Assembly: GCA_040437565.1 (NCBI GenBank)
Contig: JBDOQK010000065.1
Coordinates: 62,001 to 126,000, forward strand
Origin: Albugo candida
Lineage: Eukaryota; Oomycota; Peronosporomycetes; Albuginales
Direction of reading: 5' to 3'
Length of the DNA stretch: 64,000 bases
Numbering within the stretch: position 1 is the first letter of the stretch; each line of letters starts with the position of its first letter. Under the pieces are notes generated by a model. It was not told the DNA's origin and did no database searches. It was given only the letters and a program-made list of their open reading frames with translations. A program made the position numbers and the translations under genes. Positions 9,394 to 21,500 of the stretch are shown here, piece by piece.

Positions 9394-10841
9394 TTAATGG
9401 TTGGATTTTCTATGTCTGAAAGGCCTCATTATGTGATGAAATATGACATTCCATGTCGTCACTAGTGCCAGAATCATGACGAGATACGTCCCGAAATCTT
9501 CATATTCACGCCCGCAGATCATATACCATTTCTTTTGGTAGGGCAATTCTTGCAGTGGATGATTGCACAGTGTGAAATCTTCGTCATAGTCGTGCACACA
9601 GAGGTATTTGGGTCGGTAAAAGTCGAGATCTAGCCACGACATATACTCTTCGTTTTCGGTGCAGTCTCCGAGCATTTGATGATACCCAACTGATATGATT
9701 TTAGATGGGCTGAAAATGAAGATAGAGACGATTAACGTGAATGAGAATATGTACAGAGCGCGATTGATTGCATGCTTGCTTGCTGAATGAAACATTTGTG
9801 CGTCGTAAGTGCCTATGGGATCGATTTCAGCTTGAACACGTGGATCATCTACATACACATCGATAATGAGAAATAGGGCGATACCTCAGCGACGTAAAGT
9901 GGACCTCTATGGGCGACGGAAATGCAGACGAATAGAAGGCTTATTCCAAGAATTATTGTCACCCACACCTACAGACTGATTCAACGGATTGTGATCACAA
10001 GAGAAACAAGACGCTCACCTGTGGATGAATTTCGAGTAGAAGCACGATCATACCGTAAAACACTGTCAGGAACATACTTCCCAGAAACAAAGAGAAGAAG
10101 ACAATCCACATCACACCAAGCGAATCGCGTCGAATGGTTTCTTGACTGTGACCAAAATCGATGAGATACAGCCTACAAGATCGTGATGAGCCATTGAGAT
10201 AGCCGCACAGAAAGAGATAACGCACTCTCGTATAGCTGTATATGCCCAATGATATGCGAATGAATACAAGTAAAGATGCGCGATAGTCGAAATAGGGACA
10301 TTATACACTCGATCTTGGACGTAAGGGTCTGTGTCATGGAATGTCCACCACAAGAGTTTTGATCCCAATAGCTCAAATGGGTACATAAGGAGCACAATAA
10401 AGAACGCCATTGTGAATGGTTGAGCGCTGATTTGTATTCTCAGTCGACTGGCAGCGATAAAAGAGCTTCGAGGACAACATCACGCAATTGGTTGACGGTG
10501 AAGCAATCGATAAACTCACATATATTGCATTTGTGCGACTAATAACACGTAATAGAGCGGCAGATTGCTTGATAGAGGTATCTAAATTACAATTATGAAT
10601 AAAATCGATAAGTAGCTGTCTACATACATACAATCGCTGCGGCGTGCCATCGCCTGGTGTCATATATAAACAATTCCACCAGAGCCATTTGGATCGCCAT
10701 TGAGAGCAGTAAATGCACGTTACGTTTTCCGGAAACAAACGCATGTTTCACAACAAGATATAATGTGATATAAGTCATCCCTTCAACAGCCAACAATGAC
10801 GGATTCTCATGCAAAAGGCTCAACATTCTGCTGAAAACCAT
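9394..10841 (-). CDS. multi-pass membrane protein with WWT-x-HDTDP motif (DUF7802-like)
   Basis: Six exons on the minus strand: 10632-10841, 10520-10581, 10226-10447, 10019-10172, 9905-9968, 9394-9848, giving 388 residues. Five introns of 50-72 bp. About seven hydrophobic segments, including MTYITLYLVVKHAFV, MAFFIVLLMYPFELL, VMWIVFFSLFLGSMF, VWVTIILGISLLFVCI and TYLVMILALVTTWNVIF. The most telling motif is KLLWWTFHDTDPYVQDRVYN, which I associate with an uncharacterised eukaryotic membrane family (DUF7802); that name is from memory. A Cys-containing loop near the C-terminus probably lies in the lumen or outside. The last intron uses the donor GTCCAC, poor but the only one that keeps the frame. 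The first ATG lies 58 nt after the stop of the TTL-like gene on the same strand. The role is unknown. Confidence 0.75.
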
Positions 10842-10899
10842 CGAAACGTATAGAGAACTGTCGAGTAGATTAATATCATAAATATGCAGTAATATTGTA

Positions 10900-12807
10900 T
10901 TAATTCTGTTTCTGGTCATGTTTCTGCATTCGGAACCGCAGCGCGCGATACAAAATATGAAGAAACAAAAGTGTCAGCATGAAGGCCATAGTAAAGACCA
11001 AGACGGATTGTGAAACGATTTCCTCATATCCCGCTTGAACCCTCGTGTCATTACTCTGTAATTCCACTCCCAACGGCGACGCTGTTGGTTCTATTTGATA
11101 GCAAGTGGAGCCCCTCGAACCATGATCACAAGCACAAACGCCATTGATGCAATCTCCACGATGATTGCAGTGCGCACGGATCATACAGATGGGAACACTT
11201 TCCATCATCATCATTTCCATATCATTGGAATACGCTCTCGACAAAGATTTAATATATCGATCCGCAGCGTAATCATATTCAGACATTGGATGATTCCCAT
11301 ACTGAAAATGGTGATTATCCATGGATGGATACACCATTTGGAATGTCCCGCGTCGGGCGTACTCGTGCGCAAATTTGTATATTTGATAGCCTACGTGGGG
11401 AGGAAACCATCCTGGACACAAATAGCAGCTAGTATCCCACGCAAGCTGTGTGTTCGAACATCTTTGGGCACAAAAGTCTGGGGTGTGTGGGCGATTCAAA
11501 AAGGATTGCGTGGTGGGAATCGCTTGCGGATGAACACCGAGTAAGTGAAGTAATTGCTCGGTCAAAACTCTGTAGTAGTTTGACTCTTCCAAGTGCTCGG
11601 GGCTCGAGGCTTCCAAAATTGGGTCGGAGATAATTTGAATCAATTTTGGAGAGCCTTGACGATTTATCACAAATTCAAATCTGAAGATTTCAAAAAAACT
11701 ATCTTTCAGACAATCTGACCGATCTTGGATAGAATCATTCAACATTTTGCTTTTACGACGTAGCTTTTGAAGACTGTCGATAAATACGCTTTCTGTGCTC
11801 ACAATTGTATGAATTATCGCATCCTCCATCTCTTCCTCAAGTTGTGACGTGTCCAAACCTCGCAAGCTCAAGTAGATTTTGACTATTTCCCACATGTCGG
11901 GAATATCGCTCGTTATGGACTCTAATGGCGCCATATCCTCGTTCAGTTTAATGAGATCAGGAAATTCCCATGGCGTTGTGTATGCTTCCGAGGTATCGTA
12001 AACATTTCGTGGTGCAGAGGCGTTTAATATGACCGGGTATGGCTCCTTAGCGATACGAATAGCTGCTTCCGGGTACATGTAAATCCTCATGGGTTGCAAG
12101 GACGTGATAGTCACATACATTCCTACATCAAACTTGTACCCATCCAGTAAATAAGGTTCAATATAGTGCCTGACGTCCACCATTGCATTTTGATTGTCCA
12201 ACAGTCGAGCAGCATCTCTCTTATCAAAAATCATCGACCATGGCTCCATTTTATTTCTGTTTCGCGATACGTTACGCACCATATAGCGATTGTTAAACAT
12301 TGGATCACGATACCGATCCTTATCAAACTTGCTATTGCTTCGATCAATCTGTTCAGCCACTTTCTTACTCGAGTAGTACTCCCCAGTGGCTATACTGCTG
12401 AGAAAATGATCTCCCTGAAGCGTATGTCTCATACGTTGCCTCAACAAAGTTGCATTTTCCAAACTTTGAGAGCCTGGAAGTCGATTAAAGCGAAGATTGC
12501 ATTGATTCGGGAAGATCAGCATTTCATAAATCCGCGAGGGTGCGTTGCTCCATACGAGTACATTCTTTGTTTCGTTGAAGATAGCATCCCAATCATTGCG
12601 CTTCGATTTGGGATCATTCGGTGTGACATACCGCTGCACTCCCAATTTGAGAAAACTTTGCATCAGAAGCGAAGTGTCGTTCACATCAGAAAAGTACACA
12701 TAAGATGTATTGTCACCAAACACCAAAGCGATAGTGCTGGATGGTAAGCTCAATAGAAAGAAAACGACTCCAACACAATTGCACTTGCGAGCTTTTGAAC
12801 ATTCCAT
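10900..12807 (-). CDS. secretory-pathway TTL-like protein with EGF-like module and TM anchor
   Basis: Single-exon, 635-residue protein. Residues 1-28 are a signal peptide (VGVVFFLLSLPSSTIAL). About 85-330 resemble the tubulin-tyrosine-ligase/ATP-grasp fold: NRLPGSQSLENATLLRQRM mirrors the family's N-x-F-P-G segment, and IEPYLLDGYKFDVGMYVTIT plus PMRIYMYPEAAIRIA mirrors the PLLI-x-G-x-KFDLR-x-Y and PLR-x-YLY segments. Then come Cys-containing segments, an EGF-like module (541-569, six Cys in CxxxxxC, CxxxxCxC and final C spacing), a transmembrane helix (about 600-620) and a basic tail. Odd: the family's invariant KFD-x-R is KFDVG here and the usual K-P-x4-R-G-x-G-I nucleotide loop is not recognisable, so ligase activity is doubtful. 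An in-frame stop upstream fixes the ATG. Since the domain faces the ER lumen or outside, cytosolic tubulin is unlikely to be its substrate. Confidence 0.8.
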   Translation of the reverse strand: MECSKARKCNCVGVVFFLLSLPSSTIALVFGDNTSYVYFSDVNDTSLLMQSFLKLGVQRYVTPNDPKSKRNDWDAIFNETKNVLVWSNAPSRIYEMLIFPNQCNLRFNRLPGSQSLENATLLRQRMRHTLQGDHFLSSIATGEYYSSKKVAEQIDRSNSKFDKDRYRDPMFNNRYMVRNVSRNRNKMEPWSMIFDKRDAARLLDNQNAMVDVRHYIEPYLLDGYKFDVGMYVTITSLQPMRIYMYPEAAIRIAKEPYPVILNASAPRNVYDTSEAYTTPWEFPDLIKLNEDMAPLESITSDIPDMWEIVKIYLSLRGLDTSQLEEEMEDAIIHTIVSTESVFIDSLQKLRRKSKMLNDSIQDRSDCLKDSFFEIFRFEFVINRQGSPKLIQIISDPILEASSPEHLEESNYYRVLTEQLLHLLGVHPQAIPTTQSFLNRPHTPDFCAQRCSNTQLAWDTSCYLCPGWFPPHVGYQIYKFAHEYARRGTFQMVYPSMDNHHFQYGNHPMSEYDYAADRYIKSLSRAYSNDMEMMMMESVPICMIRAHCNHRGDCINGVCACDHGSRGSTCYQIEPTASPLGVELQSNDTRVQAGYEEIVSQSVLVFTMAFMLTLLFLHILYRALRFRMQKHDQKQN

Positions 12808-12831
12808 TTTAATGAGAGCGCTCTATTAGGG

Positions 12832-15800
12832 TTACCCGGTCGTGTTGAACATTTGGACTTCTTGCGCGTTCATAAAAGACGCAAAATAAACCCAAACGGA
12901 GAAAAAGTTGCCGGGAAAAGGATGGACATGCACTGCCAATCCGAATTCCACGTCTTCTGTTTCTACAGTGTGTGTTCCCTACATGAAAGAAACATCAACC
13001 GCGCAAAAAAAACAACACGTACGAGTGTCATACCGTGCTTTTCACCGCTTTGATGATACTCTGCAGCTCTGCAAACGCGAAATGCTGCATTGTGCCGCTG
13101 ACTTGCAGCTTTTGTATACTCCTTAGATTATAAACCCATTGCATCGATATTGTAGCATCTGAAACAGTGTTTCTACATGATTTTTCCGCATCTACTAAGA
13201 ATGTGTATAATTCCGCACTTCTTTTTGCGTTCATCACAGTCGAAAAGCGCTCATTTCTCCATTTTCTTATCTCCATGTGCAAAATATCACAAAGCTGCGT
13301 CTCAAGCTGCTTCTCATCATCCAATATTGGCGAAAATTGCAATGTTGGACACTGTATCGGAGGCGGGAGGCCCGTAGGCAACGAATCCGACCGTGAAGTT
13401 GATGAAGGAAACAATGCTTTCCAGCTAAGATCATCATTCTCAATATCCCAGCTCCAATTTTTCAAACACGAGGCGTCCAAAGGCTGCAAGTTGGCATATA
13501 CATTCCGACTAGAGACAAGCATCGCGATATCAATGGGTGGATTGAGGTCATCTTCGTCGGACATGATAGCAGCCTGATTTGCATCGATGAGCCATACGCG
13601 CGGATGAGGAGAAATACGACGTCGAAGGACAAAAACGGCTTTTCCTTTAGAAATCCCATTCCCTAACGCTAGATAATTTCGATACGAGTGCCCCGAATAC
13701 TCCAAATCGTACCATGATAGGAAATTGCAAAGTAGGACCGCATGATCTTGCATGTTTCCCGCTTGTAGATCTAAGAACTCATGTGATGAAAGCCAGATAT
13801 CGTCCCAGGAACCTCGTTGGTACGATGAGTACTCCGCCAGCGATGGAATCATCCGAACATACCAAAGAATTCGCTGCAAAACACTCGTTTGCGTACTGCG
13901 AGCTGACTGAATGAGAAGCTGAGGCGGTGTCATCGGAAGAAGAAACTGTGTCATCAATGCCGTTTTCCCACTTGCAGTAAACGCAAAGGGATCAAAGCAG
14001 CGATATTTTGTGGACCCGCTACTACCCTCCACGCTCTTTCTCCATGAATCCGTCCAATTATGCAAGGAAGTAAGGACTTGTCTTCGAGTACTCTGACGAT
14101 GAGACGGTAGTAATGGGTCTACTTCCAACGTCAGGCTCAGGAAAGGTGCTGTGCTCGATTCATTCATGGATTCGATCTCCTCATCGCGAGTTACTTGCGA
14201 CTCACTTTGTCGAATTCGTTTCGTGAAAAAAGACTCGGTCTCTGATACATCCGATTCAGTACTAGATCGCTGAGCCTGGGACAACGATGTCAGATTAAGA
14301 TATCCCAAATGAAGCCTTGGCGTATCAAGTCGTATCGTCACGTCCACTAAGCCGTTCCGCTGGTATACTGCTGAGAATGGGATTTCCAGCGTGCCAACAA
14401 GTCGACTTTCACGAATAAATAGCTCAGATGTCGGTTGCTTGTCGCTGAATTTACGAACTGGTACCGCTACGGATGCTGTGACCTGATCAAAGACACGCAC
14501 GTGAATCGTATCCGTCAATTGAGAAATGGACTCGGGAGAAAAATCATTGTGAGGCGGCTGAAGAGAAAATGTAAGCATTTCGAGCCAAACTGGATGAGAA
14601 GATGCTCTTGCGAATTCCGCAGTGTTTCGAAAGTCAGTGTCAACATCGATGGTTTCTGAAACAGAAGCACATGAAGTGCGTATCCTTCTTCCCTGAAAAG
14701 CGACCTCGACATAGTAATGGCTCTCACATTCAAGCTGAATCAGATGAGAATTGGTCTTGCCATCGGGATCGGAACGTCGATGGAATGGAGCTCGTTTGGA
14801 TCGCTTCTTGCTTGTCAAGGAGGTAAAAGACGAAATTCGAATTGGAATATTGATTCCTTCCCGTACTTGGATATGTAGACTACATTGATTAGCCGGTTGA
14901 TGCAATACGAAAGGCTCCGACCGCCTTCGTTTCTGAGGATTGAGACGTCTTCGGCGCGAGAAGAGGCTTCTGAACAGTGATTCCCAGTCGAGCAAACTCG
15001 TGGGAAATTGTGGTAGTGGTGTCTCTCGAACGATACTTTGTAACGAATGCACTCTTTCACGAACAATCTCTGGCTGTGATGCGCCTTTTCCACTTTCAAT
15101 GACGCTTTCCAGGAACTGCTGAACCTTCCAAGATTTTTGTTGACTCAGCCGTTCAACCAGAGGCAAATCGGCTTCTTCCGCTTGTTGTTGTAGCACTTTG
15201 TACGTCAATGCCTTCCAATCTGGACGTAATAACGGGAGATACTTTTCTTTGCAGACAATTTCCGCGTCAAAAAGCGGAATTGGATCCTTAAGCCGCTTCA
15301 AAATATCTTGTGGTGTCATTCGTATTGGGAGTAATGGGATATCACCGTTTAATTGCCACAGGTCTCGCTCATTCATCGGATACGCGCTGGTCCCATAGTG
15401 ATGCATTAGCATTTGGCTTCTCATACGCAGCAGCTGATTTCTTTTCGTGAGAACAAAGGGTTCGTGTGCATGCTCCATCCGGCTATTTGGACGAATGGCA
15501 GCGTGTCGTAGAGATCGCGTACGAAAACTAACTCGATCGCTTTGAAGAGCTTCTGGTCGTGATTGCTGGTCCTTCAGAAAGTGTCTCGAACCGATGCGAT
15601 GTCCCACCAGCGGCTTGTACCAATTGGTCATGTTTTCATGAGGAGGCAACATGTTGGGCTCTATCAAAACAGAATTCTCTTCCATCATCCATCGCGTCTT
15701 CACGTGAACTCGGCCACTTGTATGTCGCTTTATCTCATCGTACTGAGAGAAATCAAGAAAGGAGGAGTGCCAGAGAGCTCGTGGGATTTCTTTGGAACAG

Positions 15801-17613
15801 CTAAATTGATACCATTCATCCGTCGGCTTTATTCTTTTACAAGCAGAGTCGTTCACGCTCTCTCCAATTGGGGATAGATGACCAGGAATGATAAGTGGTA
15901 TTCCGTTGGGCGTAAGAAGAGTGGACATGGCCATAGCCACATGGATGTTTGCTCTATTGCGGAGCAGGAAGCCGAGGAATCGTGAAGTCGACTGATATAG
16001 GAACATGGTCACGAGATTTGGGAATGTAGGCATTTGGACGCGAAATATGTGGCAAATGTCGACTTTGGAACTTTTGACCCGGTTGGCTTTGGTCCAAGCA
16101 ATGAGTTTGTTATCCGAGTACAGCACGATAAAGCATTGATATTGCGGTTTTTCCGATCCGCATAATGCAATGCGATAGTGAGCTTCTTGACGTGACGTTG
16201 TTCCAATGAGAAAACTCATTTGTTCATCGCTGGAAAGCTCATTTCCTTCTGGATACTCCTGATCCAGGTGGGATACCCAAGGAAGGATAATGATATGATT
16301 CAATGATGGAGAGTCTATCGAGTGTATCATCCCACGTAAAATATTGTCGGCGTCTTTGCCTTCTATCAGAGGGGGCAAAGACTGAATATACTCCAANNNN
16401 NNNNNNNNNNNNNNNNNNNNNNNNNNNNNNNNNNNNNNNNNNNNNNNNNNNNNNNNNNNNNNNNNNNNNNNNNNNNNNNNNNNNNNNNNNNNNNNNATCC
16501 GCATAATGCAATGCGATAGTGAGCTTCTTGACGTGACGTTGTTCCAATGAGAAAACTCATTTGTTCATCGCTGGAAAGCTCATTTCCTTCTGGATACTCC
16601 TGATCCAGGTGGGATACCCAAGGAAGGATAATGATATGATTCAATGATGGAGAGTCTATCGAGTGTATCATCCCACGTAAAATATTGTCGGCGTCTTTGC
16701 CTTCTATCAGAGGGGGCAAAGACTGAATATACTCCAATAGAGATGTCATTGTGTCGTGTAATGGAATCGAGTCTTCCCTTTCTGCGAGCCAATACGCCGA
16801 CATCTTGTGTCGTTTTGGTCCCTCTATCTTACTCAGCTCAAAACATTTCCCGAGTATGTAGTTGTAAAGTTGCTGGAGCTTTTTGATGTCATTCAAGGCG
16901 TCCACCGCCTCGTAGAAAGCGTACGTTACTCCTTGCAGATCAGAGGCCGGCTTCACGATCTGATGATGTAACACAGCCTGAATTCGTGAGAGGCGAAGCG
17001 TCCATGGTTGCCGAGAAAGAAGGCTTGCATACGAATGGTAGCATTCCATCAGCTCTGCAGCGAGGCGATCTTCCAGACTTATACAAGCGTGGTCATCGAA
17101 AACAAGCTCATCGAATCCAATCTCCAACAAGACCTCGTGGCCATTTTCCTCATGACTCCACCAGACGATTGGAACAGCAGCGCAGAGTGGGCTTGAACCC
17201 CCATGTGGGTACTGATAGCTTTCCGTGTGTAATCGCAGTGGCTTTGAGAGATTCTCTCGTGCGTTGCGCTCGTGCAGACGGGAAATTATATTCGGATGTA
17301 CATTTTCTAAGAGATTGGATCGACATCGCGTGCTCAGCCCAGCAGATGCGTCGTCTCGGCGTTGTGTTCGCCATTGCCTGCTTTTTGACAAAATCTGCGC
17401 TTTCGGATACATAATAGGCTGAACAGTAATGGACGGAGTCTCCAATTTGCCGAGCTCTTTCCGCGTGAGAAGCTGTAATCTTCTTTGTGACTCATAATCA
17501 CTCCCATTTCGCGAATCCTCCTCATTCCTAATCTCGAGATATCGCGCTTCATTCTCCTCACAAATAGGAAGTCGTGTTCTGCTGTTATCGGTGGCTTGGT
17601 CCCAAAGTCGCAT
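12832..17613 (-). CDS. CC2D2A: CC2D2A-type ciliary transition-zone protein
   Basis: Member of the MKS/B9 transition-zone module at the base of cilia and flagella; fits an organism with swimming zoospores. After removing the assembly duplicate the gene has two exons, 13034-17613 and 12832-12978, joined by a 55-bp intron, giving 1461 residues (human about 1620). Seen in order: an N-terminal low-complexity region, a helical middle, a C2 domain (SLHIQVREGINIPIRISS to LVGTLEIPFSAVYQRNGL), and the C-terminal transglutaminase-like/peptidase-like fold with SHEFLDLQAGNMQDHAVLLC. The last exon encodes EDVEFGLAVHVHPFPGNFFS and VWVYFASF, strikingly like the C-terminus of animal CC2D2A, which proves the intron. 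The start at 17613 is the first ATG in frame; an upstream non-coding exon is possible. It is divergent from the peroxiredoxin-like gene (107 bp between ATGs), and the TTL-like gene starts 24 nt after its stop. Confidence 0.9.
16156..16737. repeat. assembly overlap: 241-bp duplicate around a 100-N gap inside CC2D2A
   Basis: 16156-16396 recurs exactly at 16497-16737 around N run 16397-16496. Merging the two copies leaves one uninterrupted reading frame through the gene, which is direct support for the overlap reading. Confidence 0.93.
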
Positions 17614-17720
17614 CAAATGTCCCCCTTCCAAGCGTCACAAGATTAAAGGACGCCATTTAAACCTCCAATTCTCCAGTGTCTACGACCGAGCTGCGAGGTT
17701 CCTGTAGCGTGAGATTCACA

Positions 17721-18482
17721 ATGGATCCATCGACCATGTTGCTCGGTCATACGCTACCGCAATTAACTGGCGAATCCCAGTTCGGTCAGATCGCAATAAA
17801 CGATTATCTGGCAGATTTTTGTGGGCTCATTGTAACATTCCCAAGCTCCCATCATCCTGTTTGGCTATCGGTACACACTTTCTTTCCTGCACGTACGTCA
17901 TTTGCAATAAATCAGTGCATTTAGGAGCTCGGTATTCTGCAAAAGTTATCATGTCAATTTGAAGCTCGTCAATGTCGCGTTGTGGGTCTCCATATCGCAA
18001 CATTGGTCCAACAGCGTCAGTTCCTACAGCATGTCAATGACACCCATAAAGCTCAGCCAAATTTCCCAATTATCGCAGACGCAGATGCGCATTTATTTCA
18101 CAGACTTTGTTTATGTCAGGAAAACGCAGCCGAATGCGTCGCAGATGTGTACTCCTTACAGTTTTCTGCAACAATTCTGATCGATTTGAATCACATCATT
18201 CAGAGCATTTCGTATTACCCGATATCAACGGGTCGAAATTTCTACGAAACACTACGTTTTGTGGACGCACTTGAGCTTGCGAATTCTCACCGCGTCGTGA
18301 CGCCGTGCAATTGGAAAATGAACGATGATGTATTCATCGATCCGCTACTAACAAATTCAGATGCCAGAGCACTTTTCCTTCAAGGATATCATGAAATTCA
18401 GCCCTATTTACGTCTTACAAGCTCCACAGCACTCGAACAATACGATGCTTACTATGAAGAAAATGGAGAAAAACAAGTCTAA
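17721..18482 (+). CDS. peroxiredoxin-6-like protein lacking the catalytic residues
   Basis: Exons 17721-17870 and 17925-18482 (54-bp GT-AG intron), 235 residues against 224 in human PRDX6. Family landmarks: N-terminal LLGHTLPQLTGESQFGQIAI, NDYLADFCGLIVTF, ELGILQKL after the active-site loop, FPIIADADAHLFHRL, and YYPISTGRNFYETLRFVDAL with a C-terminal VVTPCNWKMNDDVFI as in 1-Cys peroxiredoxins. The active-site loop, however, reads FPSSHHPVWLSELG where family members have HPRDFTPVCTTELG: the peroxidatic Cys is Trp, the Thr three residues before it is His, and the catalytic Arg of the ARVVF strand is Ser. Peroxidase activity is therefore not expected. The frame is intact, codons look ordinary and the intron is clean, so this is a maintained pseudo-enzyme more than a decaying gene. 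Its stop is 26 nt from the stop of the convergent corepressor gene. Confidence 0.82.
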
Positions 18483-18508
18483 TGTATACCACAGTTGGAA
18501 ATAGTGCA

Positions 18509-21500
18509 CTAAGGCTTTGGTAGATTCTCAGTCCGACCGTAACGATGCGCAAAGTGTTGTTGTTGCTGTTGTTGTTGCTGTTGCTGTTGTTGCTGTTGGT
18601 GCATCATCTGTAAATGCTGCTGTATAGCTACTTGCTGGAGTTGAAGTTGCTGTTGATGTTGATGTTGGTAATTTGTTGAAGTTACTTGCGGATGGACCTG
18701 ATAATGCATTTGTTGTGAATGCTGTTGTGCGAGTTGCATGTTTGGCGTATAACGAGCCACATTAGCTGCCATATCAATCGCTTCTCGACGTGCTTGTCGC
18801 GCTTCTTGTAATGCTCTAGCAGCAACAGCAGCGGCTGCTGCAGCTCGTGCAGCTTCTTCTTCCGCCCTTCGAGCTAGAAACTCTTTCTCCAATGCCGCTC
18901 GACGCAGAATCTCTGCTTCTTGCATTTGTTGATGGAACGTCCACATCATTTCTGGTTGATTGTATTGCTGTGAAGTCGAGGTGACTGGTGTCGATACATT
19001 TGTCATCGAAGTGCCTGTACTTATGCCTGAGACCATCGACAAAGAGCCCAATTGACACGCCCTCGAATTACTTCGCTGAGATGTGTCCTCATGTCGCGAC
19101 GTTGGTATCCGATTTTCCAAAGCTCCCGGTAGCATTTCTGATGTCACCGCAAGCCCGGAGCCCGGGCTATTGTGGCGCTGTCCATTCGATTGCGTGGAGG
19201 ATGAGGGATCTTTCGAGACTCGATTTTTGTGCATACGAGCCATCAGTGAAGTGGTTGGGCTCACGAGTTGCCCGGTGTCAGCTTCTTCCCTCTGCGTCAC
19301 GATCACGGACATGCGGGGAGATGACGGTGGATTCCATGCGGTATTTTGCGTCAGAGACTCTCTCTTTGGTGTCACAATGATTCTTGGCGAGTCGGATTCA
19401 TTGAGAATGGAGGAAAACGACATTCTACTCACTAGTTTCGGATGTGCCATTGGAACCGACTTGACACGCTTTGGATTCGAGAATGTTTCGCGTGGATGAT
19501 TCGGGTCGGTTTCTGCTGCTTGCATCACCATCGCGGACGTGTAGTTGACGTCGCTTTTCTCCGATACGGTTCCATTGTTCTCTTGCACCGCTTTTTCCCG
19601 AGTCAGATCGATCAGAGAAGAATGACTGGTCTCAGACTTGGATCCATTCGTAAACGACTTGGCAGTAGCTCGAAAGATCCCTTTGGATTCAGTTCTGGTC
19701 TGCATATCGGCGTTCGGAGGGGTACAAGTCACAGGAACAGAATGCACACTCATCGTCTGACGATTACGATCCGACAGGGCTTGCGCTTGCATGGAAGGAT
19801 GCATGACCCAATTCGGCTGCTGGATCGACTGATTATGCGCCACTTGTAATAATTGTGGCTGAAAAGCAAGTCCATGCTGATTCCTCAGTAATTGCACCAA
19901 TCCAGGTGACGTCGCCGCGTCAGGAAACACATTCTCGCCTTGGTACATGACACTTTTTTCAGAATCCATCGACTGACCGAATGAGGTACTCTTCTGCTGC
20001 TGAAATTGCATCATTTGAATCTGATGCTGCATCGTTAGCAGTTTGAGATATCGTTCTGAATTGGAATTTTCGGCATCTGTTTGCATCGACTGAGTCAGTG
20101 TGTGATTCCCAAGCGGAGCGCTCACTGCTTCCACGCGACCATCTGAGCTCTGTTTCGTATCCGTCTCCACAGGTTGCGTTCGACTCGAGTCATTCTCGCG
20201 AGATGTATCATTGGAGGCAACTGTTTCTGGTGACTCCACACCGATATCCGATAAAGCTTCCTCCGAATTGTTTGCTCCCTCCACACTTCGTCGCTTCAAA
20301 AGGTCCTGCAAACCCAATCGATTCTTATAGTTCTGATAATAATTTTTGATTTGCGCAGCTGTTTTCGTCGGAATCTTTTGTGTCAGCGCATTCCAATCCT
20401 TTCCAAATTGTGCGAAGAATTGCAAGAAATCAGCTTTCTCGGTCTCTGTCCATTTGTGAACGACACGTTTGGGATGTAAAGCGCTGCTTGGTGTGACGTT
20501 ATCTTTGGTTCCATCCTGAGATCCCAAGTACACATTGCCGACATTACTCCATCGGGGTAGCGATTTCGAGTCATTTCCTGGAGAACCACCGCTAGGACGA
20601 CGACACGTTGGCGTGCCAGCAAACGATTTGGCCCGCTTCATTCCAGAGAGTGTCACTTTCCCGTTGACATCGATCAACGGTATGGAGATCCGAGGACATG
20701 CGCGCGTCGTACTGGCCTTCTTTTTGCCGGCCAGGGTCGCATTGGCAGATAACGATGTATCGACAGTCGAAAGACAAAGATCGGTAGGCAATGTGTCGTT
20801 AATTTCTTCAGCTTGCTTTGGTTTAGGTGGTGGAAATTCTTCATCCTGAGTCTCCAAGCAATTCAAATCTTTCTCGGTCATGATCTTATTCTCGGCATTC
20901 TGACAAGGATCAAAATCCTGCTTCTCATCGTCCTGAGCTTCCGGTGTGGGATCGTATTCTGTGCTGTATACATTATCGCCTACGACCTGTGTGAATTTCA
21001 GCAGAAATGGCTTTTGTGATGGCGCTGAATCGCCAATAAAATCCTGCGACCAGAGTTTCGAATAAAGATCCAATTTCGCGTTCACAGCATCTAAAGAAGT
21101 TCCATCTTGTCGACTGCCCGCTTTTTTGCATACAACTTTTGGTTCCGATAACTCTGCGGCAGGTTCGTTCTGATTGCCGTCATTTTCATCCGATTTGCGT
21201 GCGTGATTAGGACACGCTTTGGTAGTGCCAACGTTATCCATCGACGGCTTGGCAAGCGCCAGACGCAGGACGCTCATATCCGTGCTTTTGGCGATTTCCT
21301 GAAGCAGTCGAAGAGCACCTTTGGATCCAAGTATGTTGTCAGCGGCTTGGTGTGACCGAAAATTGGCACTTTGAAGCAGTCCACTTCCCAGTCCTTCCGA
21401 CATGCTGACGCCAAGACAGATCGAAGCACACGCACTTAGAATCCAGCAATTCCATGTGTTCTTCGAGCCCGCACCACGTCTTCGCAGCTGTTGTTCACGT

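Noticed and set aside
12832-17613. Reading CC2D2A as ending at the stop 13028-13030
   Set aside because: A GT-AG intron directly before that stop leads into an exon encoding the conserved family C-terminus, so the stop is intronic.
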